This document shows, in pieces, positions 5,216-11,326 of a DNA stretch of 11,326 bases. The position numbers were made by a program, and so were the translations under genes. The stretch comes from Flavobacteriaceae bacterium. GTDB taxonomy: Bacteria > Bacteroidota > Bacteroidia > Flavobacteriales > Flavobacteriaceae. The notes under the pieces were generated by a model. That model saw nothing but the letters and a program-made list of their open reading frames with translations, was not told the origin of the DNA and did no database searches. Numbering within the stretch: the first letter of the stretch is position 1; each line of letters starts with the position of its first letter. The stretch lies in contig JAURDG010000028.1 of assembly GCA_030828025.1 (NCBI GenBank), forward strand, positions 1 to 11,326. Direction: 5' to 3'.

Positions 5216-7719
5216 GGATAATTTATACCAATTGTTGCATTGGCATTTTTAAGTTGATAACTCAAATCCCAACGCGAACCTTCTGGTCGCACAGGATTGT
5301 GGGTTTTGAACCCCAAATCAAGGCGCAACAAGAATAAACCAAAGTCATAACGCATACCAAAACCAGAGCCAACAGCTAGCTCGTCTAAGTCGCGAAACCC
5401 ATCAAAGCGACGTGCATCCTCTTCTACATTGTCTGCTATATTCCAAATATTACCTACATCAACAAAAAGGGCACCTTTGAATGAGCCGATTACGTCAAAA
5501 CGGTATTCCATGTTAAACGACAACTTTAGATTTGCTTCATTAAATTCATTTCCTGTATCGCTAGACCCTGGACCAAGACGATATACTTCCCAAGCACGAT
5601 TGTCGTAAGCACCGCCACCAAAAAATGAGCGGTTAAACGGAATATTATCTGCATTGCCAAACGGAATTGCGGCACCAGCAAAGGCGCGTATGGCCATCAC
5701 CTGACTGCCGCTCAATTCCCAATGACGAATCCAGTCGGTTTCTAACTTAATATATTGACTAAAAGGCACATCAAACAGCAAATATTGTCCGTCTGTTTGT
5801 TTCCAATTAAGCGGCTTTGCCAATGCTTGCAAAAGATTTCCTGCCCAAGACACATTGGTGCGGAACTGTGCAAAAGATCGATCAAAAACACCATTCTTAT
5901 TGGAGCTAAAAAACTGGATTCCAGAGCTTAATATTAGGTTATTTTGTGTTAGCCTACTTCTACGCTCTTCGATGCGTTGCACCCTATTGTAGGCAGCATC
6001 TCCTGGAACCAATGAGGTTTGTTGTTGTAGCACATCGCCAATAAAGCCTTGTGCACCAGAGGGAATGATGAGTTTGTTGTTAGTAAAATAGTTCGGGTTG
6101 GTGTCTGTGTTGGCTGCAATGGCGTTTAGTTCGTTATAGGCGTTGGTATAAACACCAAAATAATTGTCCTCATTTTTATTATTGACAAATTCCACATCAA
6201 AAAATGAAAACGTCCAACGGCGGTTTTTTTTGGCCTGCCAACTGTATTCTATAGCAGCGGACAAACTTTCTTTGTCTAACCCAATATTTTTTTGATTGGC
6301 AGCACCGATTCGAAAACTCGTTTGTGGTGCTTTTTCTTGTTTGTTTAATCTTTTACCAAAAGGGAATAAAAATTGAGGTGCGCGTAATTGCAAATCCCAA
6401 GCCACTTCGGATATCGCCACATCTGCCGATCGACCCAACGAACCCCGAGCGCCTAACTCTAGGGTTTCGGCACCACGAAATACATTAAGCACACTTAATC
6501 CAGAACTAAACGCAATACCTCTTTTTAATATGTCCGATTGGGTAAGGTCTAAACCAAATTGCAGCGAATAGCGTTCCTTAGGCATCAAATAAATAGCCGC
6601 ATCAAGTAGTGTTTCATCATCATTGGCATAGCTATATCTGATGCTTGGATAGTCAAAACTTTGTAGGCGGGTTAATTGCCTTAATGTGGTGCTTCGGGCT
6701 AAATCACTATAAACTTCGCCCGTTTTGAAGGAAATGGATTCTCGCAACAATCGACGATTGTATTTTAATTTTTCTTGACTGAACAACGAAAGCCCATCGT
6801 ATTTGCCTACAGCGTTGTAACTGTCGGTAACGTCGCCGCCAGACGCGCCAAGATACACTTCAATCTTGTTCATTTTTGCGATGCGGTATTCTTTCTCTAC
6901 AGTCGTTCCTCCTTGGTTTTCACTATAATTTTTAATGTTTAACTGTACAGGAAGGCGATAATCTACACCCGAAGAATCGATGCCCACACTAAAGTCGATG
7001 GAGTTGTACTGAAACGGATACACACCGGCATTTCGGAATAGTTCAAACAGGCGATTGCGCTCTTTTTCAAAATCAGCAGTGCGAAATCTGTTGCCAGATT
7101 GCAAGACTTTGTGTGCTAAGTTGGCGTGGTAAATCGAATCCAAGACCGGGCTGAGTATATTGGTGCTGATGCTATCGAGATAATACGGCGCATTGGTCTG
7201 TACGTCATAACGTACTTTTGCTTTTTTATTTAATGAATTAATAGAAGATTGTACTTGTGTGTTAAAGTATCCTTCATTAGAGTAAAACGCTGTTAATTTT
7301 TGTGCATTAAAAGCTCTAGATAATGAATCGGATACTACCGGTGCTTCACCATTTCGTTTTTTCCATTCTTGAAATCCAGTTTTGTAAGCACGCATTCGAT
7401 CGAGTTGTTTTTTCGACCAAATAGCTTCCAGACGCTTTTGTCGCTTTGGTTTTTTTTCAAGCCAGTTGTCAAAATCACTTCCCGCTTGATTATTTGCAGA
7501 TTGATACAGCAACAAGCTAAACGGAATACCTAAAAAACGTTGGTTTGGTTTGGGTTGAACGATATTTTCAATCGAGTCAACAGCCAACTCATTATTGACA
7601 AATACCTTGCTGCTCAAAAGTAAGGGCGCCTGGTCTGTGAGGTCTTTGGTTGCAGAACATGCACTCATGATGGCCAAAAGCACACAAAAACCTAGTATTT
7701 TTGAAAAACGTGTAGTCAC
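5209..7719 (-). CDS. tamL: TamL-type outer-membrane translocation/assembly lipoprotein (BamA/TamA, Omp85 superfamily)
   Basis: Member of the Omp85 superfamily that inserts or exports proteins at the outer membrane; the Bacteroidota lipoprotein form is called TamL and is thought to pair with TamB. The 836-residue product starts with a signal sequence (MTTRFSKILGFCVLLAIMSA) ending in Cys21, so it looks like a lipoprotein, though Met at -3 of the lipobox is atypical. Residues about 25-340 are a POTRA-like periplasmic part, and about 370-836 form the 16-stranded-type barrel. Loop 6 reads FFGGGAYDNRAW, with NRAW at 707-710 in place of the VRGF of BamA, and the chain ends in a strand with C-terminal Phe, as expected for an outer-membrane barrel. 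The start is GTG (7719-7717), immediately preceded by an in-frame TAG, and no alternative start precedes the signal peptide. No tamB gene is adjacent: fbaA follows. It could also be called a generic surface-antigen (D15) protein. Confidence 0.87.
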   Translation of the reverse strand: MTTRFSKILGFCVLLAIMSACSATKDLTDQAPLLLSSKVFVNNELAVDSIENIVQPKPNQRFLGIPFSLLLYQSANNQAGSDFDNWLEKKPKRQKRLEAIWSKKQLDRMRAYKTGFQEWKKRNGEAPVVSDSLSRAFNAQKLTAFYSNEGYFNTQVQSSINSLNKKAKVRYDVQTNAPYYLDSISTNILSPVLDSIYHANLAHKVLQSGNRFRTADFEKERNRLFELFRNAGVYPFQYNSIDFSVGIDSSGVDYRLPVQLNIKNYSENQGGTTVEKEYRIAKMNKIEVYLGASGGDVTDSYNAVGKYDGLSLFSQEKLKYNRRLLRESISFKTGEVYSDLARSTTLRQLTRLQSFDYPSIRYSYANDDETLLDAAIYLMPKERYSLQFGLDLTQSDILKRGIAFSSGLSVLNVFRGAETLELGARGSLGRSADVAISEVAWDLQLRAPQFLFPFGKRLNKQEKAPQTSFRIGAANQKNIGLDKESLSAAIEYSWQAKKNRRWTFSFFDVEFVNNKNEDNYFGVYTNAYNELNAIAANTDTNPNYFTNNKLIIPSGAQGFIGDVLQQQTSLVPGDAAYNRVQRIEERRSRLTQNNLILSSGIQFFSSNKNGVFDRSFAQFRTNVSWAGNLLQALAKPLNWKQTDGQYLLFDVPFSQYIKLETDWIRHWELSGSQVMAIRAFAGAAIPFGNADNIPFNRSFFGGGAYDNRAWEVYRLGPGSSDTGNEFNEANLKLSFNMEYRFDVIGSFKGALFVDVGNIWNIADNVEEDARRFDGFRDLDELAVGSGFGMRYDFGLFLLRLDLGFKTHNPVRPEGSRWDLSYQLKNANATIGINYPF
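7696..7703 (+). promoter_or_regulatory. Candidate -7 box for the RNA methyltransferase gene, inside tamL
   Basis: The plus strand reads TATTTTTG, a match to TAnnTTTG, 52 bases before the methyltransferase ATG and within the tamL signal-peptide codons. No TTTG stands at the usual -33 distance, so this is only a candidate. Confidence 0.3.
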
Positions 7720-7737
7720 CTAAGCGTTGTTATTAGT

Positions 7738-7767
7738 CAAAAATACATCAAATACATGGTTAGCAAA
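7738..7767 (-). promoter_or_regulatory. Probable tamL promoter
   Basis: The minus strand has TTTG (7767-7764), an 18-base spacer and TATTTTTG (7745-7738), matching both parts of the Bacteroidota consensus. The -33 part lies inside the first codons of the divergent methyltransferase gene. Predicted initiation near 7734 gives a leader of about 15 nt to the GTG start. Confidence 0.65.
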
Positions 7768-8478
7768 AACGACCTGAAACAGTTAAGCCAATTAGGACAA
7801 AAAAAAATGAGACAACAACGGGGCTTGTTCTCTGTTGAAGGCACAAAAGCCATTGCTACTTTTTTAGCCCATGGATATTCCATGACACACTATTTTGGTT
7901 TGGCGAATACCCCAGTCATTGATGGGTACAGCATGACGGTCGTAGCACAAAACGACTTAAAAAAGCTGAGCAATCTTAAAACACCCGCAGCCTGTTGGGC
8001 GGCATTTCGCCTACCCACGCACAATGATTTTAGTCCGCAGTCGCTTAATGTGGCATTGGATGGAATCCGCGATCCTGGAAACTTGGGAACCATTATTCGG
8101 CTTTGTGACTGGTTTGGAATTGCCCATGTGTTGTGTTCTACGGATACTGCTGATTGTTTTAATCCAAAGGTTGTGCAGGCGAGTATGGGCTCTTTGGCAA
8201 GGGTGCATGTTCACTATGTTGATTTAGCCCAGTTTGTACGTCAACACAATTTAGCGGTTATCGGTACAGATATGAAAGGGATAAATCTATATGAAGCCCA
8301 AATGCCTCCTAAAGCGGTATTGGTCATGGGCAATGAAGGTCATGGTATCTCTGATGAAATACAGGCACTATGCTCGCAAACCATCCGTATTCCAAACTAT
8401 GGCACACCAGCCGCTGAAAGCCTTAATGTGGCCATGGCAACAGGAATAATTTTAAGTGAATTGACACGTAGAGGATAG
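7756..8478 (+). CDS. TrmH/SpoU-family RNA 2'-O-methyltransferase
   Basis: SPOUT-class enzyme expected to transfer a methyl group from S-adenosylmethionine to a ribose 2'-OH of rRNA or tRNA. The 240-residue product has an N-terminal substrate-binding part (FSVEGTKAI at 25-33 is the typical motif) and a C-terminal trefoil-knot domain. The three SpoU motifs are complete: RDPGNLGTIIR (105-115, with N109 and R115), LVMGNEGHGIS (189-199) and IPNYGTPAAESLNVAMATGI (212-231). The exact target nucleotide cannot be told from the sequence; RlmB-like or TsnR-like roles are both possible. The ATG at 7756 gives a family-typical short N-terminus. It is divergent from tamL, with 36 bp between start codons, and its TAG is one base from the convergent porT stop. 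I recall a TrmH-type gene next to tamL and porT in other flavobacteria. Confidence 0.94.
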   Translation: MVSKNDLKQLSQLGQKKMRQQRGLFSVEGTKAIATFLAHGYSMTHYFGLANTPVIDGYSMTVVAQNDLKKLSNLKTPAACWAAFRLPTHNDFSPQSLNVALDGIRDPGNLGTIIRLCDWFGIAHVLCSTDTADCFNPKVVQASMGSLARVHVHYVDLAQFVRQHNLAVIGTDMKGINLYEAQMPPKAVLVMGNEGHGISDEIQALCSQTIRIPNYGTPAAESLNVAMATGIILSELTRRG

Positions 8479-8479
8479 G

Positions 8480-9193
8480 CTACTCAAAAGTAAAGCGCAG
8501 AAATACGCCTCTACTTCTCATCGTGCTTATATATTGGGTGTAAATACTGGTTGGATTCTTGTCGGGCACCAACTCATTGTTGAGTGCAAAAACTCCATGC
8601 ACAGAAGGTGTAAATTTAAAATAGGGTAGGTATATTTCGGTTCCGATAGCAAATTCCCAAGCATTCATGCGCTCTTTCATGCGGAAGGTTCCCGATTCGT
8701 TGTCTTCGGAATTGTTTTCTTCGCTACTGATGTTGATGTTCGTAGAAAAACTAACCATCAAGTAAGGGCGAACATTGCGAATACGCCGTGCATTAAATTT
8801 TATACCAATGGGAAAACGCACGTAATTTGACTTTACGTTTCTATTGACTAAGGCTTTGGAAAGGTCTTCTTCCGAAAATGGAAAATTAATCTCGCGTTCT
8901 ACAAAAGCAACTCCGGGATGAAATCGAATGTTGATAAACTCATGAATCCGATAATCTGCCAATAAACCTACACCAAAACTAGGTTTTTGCTTGACATTGA
9001 TACGAAATGGAGTGCCTGTTGGTGTAGGTAAATACTCCATTTTGGCACCAACAAAATTAAAATCAATATAATACCCAAAACGGAGCCGCCTGAAATCTTC
9101 GGTTTTTAGGTTTTCAATTGGCTTGTCTTGCGCAAAACTACTGTACTGTACGAATGTGCTAAACAAGATGATAAGACCGATAATATGTTTCAT
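8480..9193 (-). CDS. porT: PorT/SprT-family type IX secretion system outer-membrane protein
   Basis: PorT (SprT in gliding flavobacteria) is a membrane protein required for type IX secretion of adhesins and hydrolases and for gliding. The 237-residue product is near the length of Porphyromonas PorT (about 244). Residues 1-21 form a signal peptide with a cleavage-type end SFA followed by Gln. The rest has alternating amphipathic strands of a small beta-barrel, including RFGYYIDFNFVGAKMEY (38-54), PSFGVGLLADYRI (71-83), VRFPIGIKFNARRIRNVRPYL (125-145) and a final strand GVFLRFTFE. A strongly acidic loop at about 157-167 (SSEENNSEDNE) is probably surface exposed. Its ATG overlaps the ubiE stop as ATGA, suggesting translational coupling. 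The ubiE-porT pair supports PorT over a generic outer-membrane barrel. No other type IX genes are in the window. Confidence 0.87.
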   Translation of the reverse strand: MKHIIGLIILFSTFVQYSSFAQDKPIENLKTEDFRRLRFGYYIDFNFVGAKMEYLPTPTGTPFRINVKQKPSFGVGLLADYRIHEFINIRFHPGVAFVEREINFPFSEEDLSKALVNRNVKSNYVRFPIGIKFNARRIRNVRPYLMVSFSTNINISSEENNSEDNESGTFRMKERMNAWEFAIGTEIYLPYFKFTPSVHGVFALNNELVPDKNPTSIYTQYISTMRSRGVFLRFTFE

Positions 9194-9915
9194 TTTTGTG
9201 CAATGTAAAGACTAACCACACCACCACTCAAAGGCTTGTGATCTACTTTAGAAAACCCAATTTTAAGTAATTTATTGCACATGGCTTTACCGTCGGGGAA
9301 CTGCGCCACAGATTCACCCAGATAGGCATAAGCCCCCTTGTCGTCGGCAACAAGTTTTCCCATAGCAGGAATTAGTATTCGAGACATGACATAATGCGCT
9401 TGACGCATGGGGAAAGTCTTTGGTCGGGAAGTTTCCAGGATATACAGACAACCGTCTTTACGTAGTACTCGATGCATTTCGCTTAACCCTTTTTCTAAGT
9501 GTGAAAAATTACGCACCCCAAAAGCTACCGTTACGGCATCAAACTGAGATGTAAAGGGCAAGTTTTCGGCATCAGCGACTTGAAGTTTGATCCGATCAGA
9601 GAGGTTTAATTTGGTTAATTCTTTTGCTTGAACGGCTAACATTTGCGTGGACAAATCGACCGCATCAATTTTTAAATGAGGTATTTTGCTCAAGGCTATA
9701 GCAACATCACCAGTACCCGTAGCCACATCCAAAACGTCCACAGCCCCTTGATTTTTTACGCGACCGACAAGTTTTTTGCGCCATCCTTTATCCAAACCGA
9801 GCGATAACACTCGGTTAAGGCCGTTATATTTGGCAGCAATTCGGTCAAACATTAGTGTAACCTGCTCTTTTTTTGAAAGTGAAGAATCTTTGTACGGGGT
9901 AACTTTTTTACTCAT
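9190..9915 (-). CDS. ubiE: Demethylmenaquinone methyltransferase (UbiE/MenG)
   Basis: S-adenosylmethionine-dependent C-methyltransferase for the last step of menaquinone synthesis; Bacteroidota use menaquinone, so the MenG role applies. The 241-residue product has the family N-terminus (KKEQVTLMFDRIAAKYNGLNRVLSLG, 15-40), motif I DVATGTGD (63-70), an acidic residue at the end of strand 2 (VDLS, D87), DAENLPF (115-121), AFGVRNF (131-137) and the C-terminal AYAYLGESVAQFPDG (195-209). I chose the ATG at 9913-9915 (MSKKVTPYKD), the usual flavobacterial N-terminus. A TTG three codons upstream lies within the promoter -7 box. The chosen ATG stands only six bases past that box, so the mRNA may be almost leaderless. 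The last four bases overlap porT. Confidence 0.95.
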   Translation of the reverse strand: MSKKVTPYKDSSLSKKEQVTLMFDRIAAKYNGLNRVLSLGLDKGWRKKLVGRVKNQGAVDVLDVATGTGDVAIALSKIPHLKIDAVDLSTQMLAVQAKELTKLNLSDRIKLQVADAENLPFTSQFDAVTVAFGVRNFSHLEKGLSEMHRVLRKDGCLYILETSRPKTFPMRQAHYVMSRILIPAMGKLVADDKGAYAYLGESVAQFPDGKAMCNKLLKIGFSKVDHKPLSGGVVSLYIAQK

Positions 9916-9921
9916 AAGGTG

Positions 9922-9929
9922 CAAATGTA
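9922..9929 (-). promoter_or_regulatory. Probable ubiE-porT promoter, -7 box
   Basis: The minus strand reads TACATTTG, matching TAnnTTTG, six bases before the ubiE ATG. There is no good TTTG at the -33 distance. It faces away from the trkA promoter 47 bases to the right. Confidence 0.5.
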
Positions 9930-9976
9930 ACTATAATCTCAACACAAGAATTGTTATCGTACGTGTAGAATCTTCC

Positions 9977-9984
9977 TATATTTG
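9977..9984 (+). promoter_or_regulatory. Probable trkA promoter, -7 box
   Basis: The plus strand reads TATATTTG, matching TAnnTTTG, 22 bases before the trkA ATG. A weak -33 element, ATTG at 9950-9953, lies 23 bases upstream, at the long end of the usual spacing. Predicted initiation near 9988 gives a leader of about 19 nt. Confidence 0.55.
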
Positions 9985-10006
9985 CACTTTAAATCTTTCA
10001 ATACTG

Positions 10007-11326
10007 ATGAATATTGCCATCGCTGGTGCTAGCGATATAGGTCTTCACTTAGCCAAATTGCTATCTTTTGAATCGCAAAACATTACCCTAATTGATGCTG
10101 ACAAGGAAGCATTAAATTATGCCGACAATCACTTGGATATTCGCGCAATTAAAGGCGACCCTTCCGCTTTGGCAACCCTCAAAAAAGCTGAAGTAGATAA
10201 GGCGGATATGATTATTGCCGTCACGCCGTCCGAAACGACAAACCTTATGTGTTGTTTGCTTGCCAAACAGATTGGGTGCAAAAAGACCATTGCGCGCATC
10301 ACCGATATAGAATTTGAGAAGTACAAAAAAGATGTTGATTTTCAGGCACTTGGCATTGATGAGCTGATCTCTCCAGAAGAACTGGCCTCCGAAGAAATTA
10401 GATTGCTCATTGATCAATCTGCTTTTGAAAATAGCCATGAGTTTGAAGATGGCGCATTGACCATGATGGGCACTACGCTAGAAGAAGATGCACCATTTGT
10501 TGGAAAGACTGTACGGCAGGCTGCCGAAGTTTTTCCTGGCGTTCATTTTATGCCCATTGCCATAAAGCGAAAAGAGGCGGTAAATACCATTATTCCCAGA
10601 GGAGACACCTTTTTTGAACAAGGCGACCAAGTTTATTTTACGACTTTACCCGAAGGAGTTTCAGAGCTTTACAGCCTTACGGGCGAGGTCAAAAATAAAA
10701 TCAAAAATGTGATGATTTTGGGGGGTGGTCGAGTTGGCTTTAAGACTGCCGAGTTTTTGTGTAGCAAAGGGGTGAACGTAAAGCTCATCGAACTGGACAA
10801 GGATCGTGCTATTGAAATGGCCGAACGACTGCCTAATTCCTTAATCATTCATGGAGATGGTCGGGATGTTGCCTTGTTGCTCGAAGAAAACCTCGAACAA
10901 ATGGATGCCTTTCTAGGAGTTACCAACGATTCGGAGACCAACATCATGTCTTGCCTTATGGCAAAGTCTAAAGATGTGTCCAAAATCATTGCGCTGATTG
11001 AAAACATGGATTATTTTGAATTGACCAAATCCATAGGTGTAGATACCTTAGTCAACAAAAAGATGCTGACGGCAAACACAATTTTTAGGTATATCCGACG
11101 AGGCGAAGTAGTCGATTTGGCCAAGCTAAACAATATGGATGCTGAAATTGTAGAGTTTAGGGTTCAGCCAAAAGCCAAAGTTATCGGCAAAGCCATTCGA
11201 GATTTGGATTTTCCTAAGGCTGCTACCATTGGCGGGGTGATTCGCAATGGCGTTGGCATTATCGCGCTTGGAGATTTTGTTATTCAGAAAGACGATTTGG
11301 TTCTTGTTTGCTGTTTGCCCCAATCC
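10007..11326 (+). CDS. trkA: Trk system potassium uptake protein TrkA, C-terminus cut by window edge
   Basis: Peripheral cytoplasmic subunit that binds nucleotide and gates the TrkH potassium channel. The 440 visible residues contain two RCK units, each with a Rossmann (TrkA-N) half and a TrkA-C half: about 1-120 and 140-215, then 233-350 and 375-437. The second nucleotide loop is canonical GGGRVG (239-244) with E262 at the end of strand 2 (LIELD). The first is GASDIG (7-12), where the middle glycine of GxGxxG is Ser, followed by LIDAD (28-32). Family TrkA is about 450 residues, so only the last few codons are missing. The ATG at 10007 is the first in frame and puts the first strand at residues 2-6, as expected. 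No trkH is visible; it may follow beyond the window. The gene is divergent from ubiE with a 91-bp gap. Confidence 0.96.
   Translation, partial: MNIAIAGASDIGLHLAKLLSFESQNITLIDADKEALNYADNHLDIRAIKGDPSALATLKKAEVDKADMIIAVTPSETTNLMCCLLAKQIGCKKTIARITDIEFEKYKKDVDFQALGIDELISPEELASEEIRLLIDQSAFENSHEFEDGALTMMGTTLEEDAPFVGKTVRQAAEVFPGVHFMPIAIKRKEAVNTIIPRGDTFFEQGDQVYFTTLPEGVSELYSLTGEVKNKIKNVMILGGGRVGFKTAEFLCSKGVNVKLIELDKDRAIEMAERLPNSLIIHGDGRDVALLLEENLEQMDAFLGVTNDSETNIMSCLMAKSKDVSKIIALIENMDYFELTKSIGVDTLVNKKMLTANTIFRYIRRGEVVDLAKLNNMDAEIVEFRVQPKAKVIGKAIRDLDFPKAATIGGVIRNGVGIIALGDFVIQKDDLVLVCCLPQS

Noticed and set aside
9916..9924. A TTG start three codons upstream of the ubiE ATG
   Set aside because: The TTG is part of the TACATTTG box, and MSKKVTPYKD is the family-typical start.
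10112..10438. A 108-codon minus-strand frame inside trkA, with two smaller ones nearby and near 11126-11323
   Set aside because: trkA is continuous and conserved on the other strand; the translations resemble no known family.
1..11326. RNA genes, insertion sequences, CRISPR arrays, prophage or defence genes
   Set aside because: Intergenic gaps are too short and show no tRNA-like arms, spaced repeats or terminal inverted repeats; every gene is a recognised housekeeping or envelope family.

Overview
The window reads as a core chromosomal segment from a Bacteroidota bacterium, most likely class Flavobacteriia. Supporting signs: promoter-like boxes of the Bacteroidota form TAnnTTTG lie just upstream of several genes, and Shine-Dalgarno sequences are absent. 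There is a PorT-type component of the type IX secretion system and a lipoprotein version of the TamA/BamA family (TamL). The primary sigma factor is short and begins MRQLKITKQVTNRE. AccD has the zinc-ribbon cysteines replaced. I identify genus or species no further than this.

Layout. Positions 1-5166 hold a minus-strand block, in transcription order fbaA (class II fructose-bisphosphate aldolase), accD (acetyl-CoA carboxylase beta subunit), rpsO (ribosomal protein S15), pnp (polynucleotide phosphorylase) and rpoD (primary sigma factor, cut by the window edge). A clear intrinsic terminator separates pnp from rpoD. Upstream, still on the minus strand, is tamL (5209-7719). It is divergent from a TrmH/SpoU-family RNA methyltransferase gene (7756-8478, plus strand). 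That gene ends one base from the convergent end of porT (8480-9193, minus). porT overlaps the end of ubiE/menG (9190-9915, minus) by four bases. Finally, a divergent intergenic region of 91 bp leads into trkA (10007 to the window end, plus strand, C-terminus cut off).

How the genes relate. The block contains central carbon metabolism (fbaA), fatty-acid synthesis (accD), translation and RNA turnover (rpsO, pnp) and transcription initiation (rpoD). The other half is envelope and bioenergetics: outer-membrane protein insertion or translocation (TamL), protein secretion and gliding (PorT), menaquinone synthesis (UbiE/MenG) and potassium uptake (TrkA). All intergenic gaps are short (1-172 bp). I saw no RNA genes, insertion sequences, CRISPR arrays, prophage or integration sites.

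I do not find a convincing undescribed system here; the region is ordinary housekeeping DNA. The points worth a second look are modest: the zinc-ribbon-less AccD, a hairpin placed at the predicted 5' end of the rpsO mRNA, a nearly leaderless ubiE, overlapping divergent promoters between tamL and the methyltransferase gene, a TamL with no adjacent TamB, and an altered first nucleotide-binding motif in TrkA.
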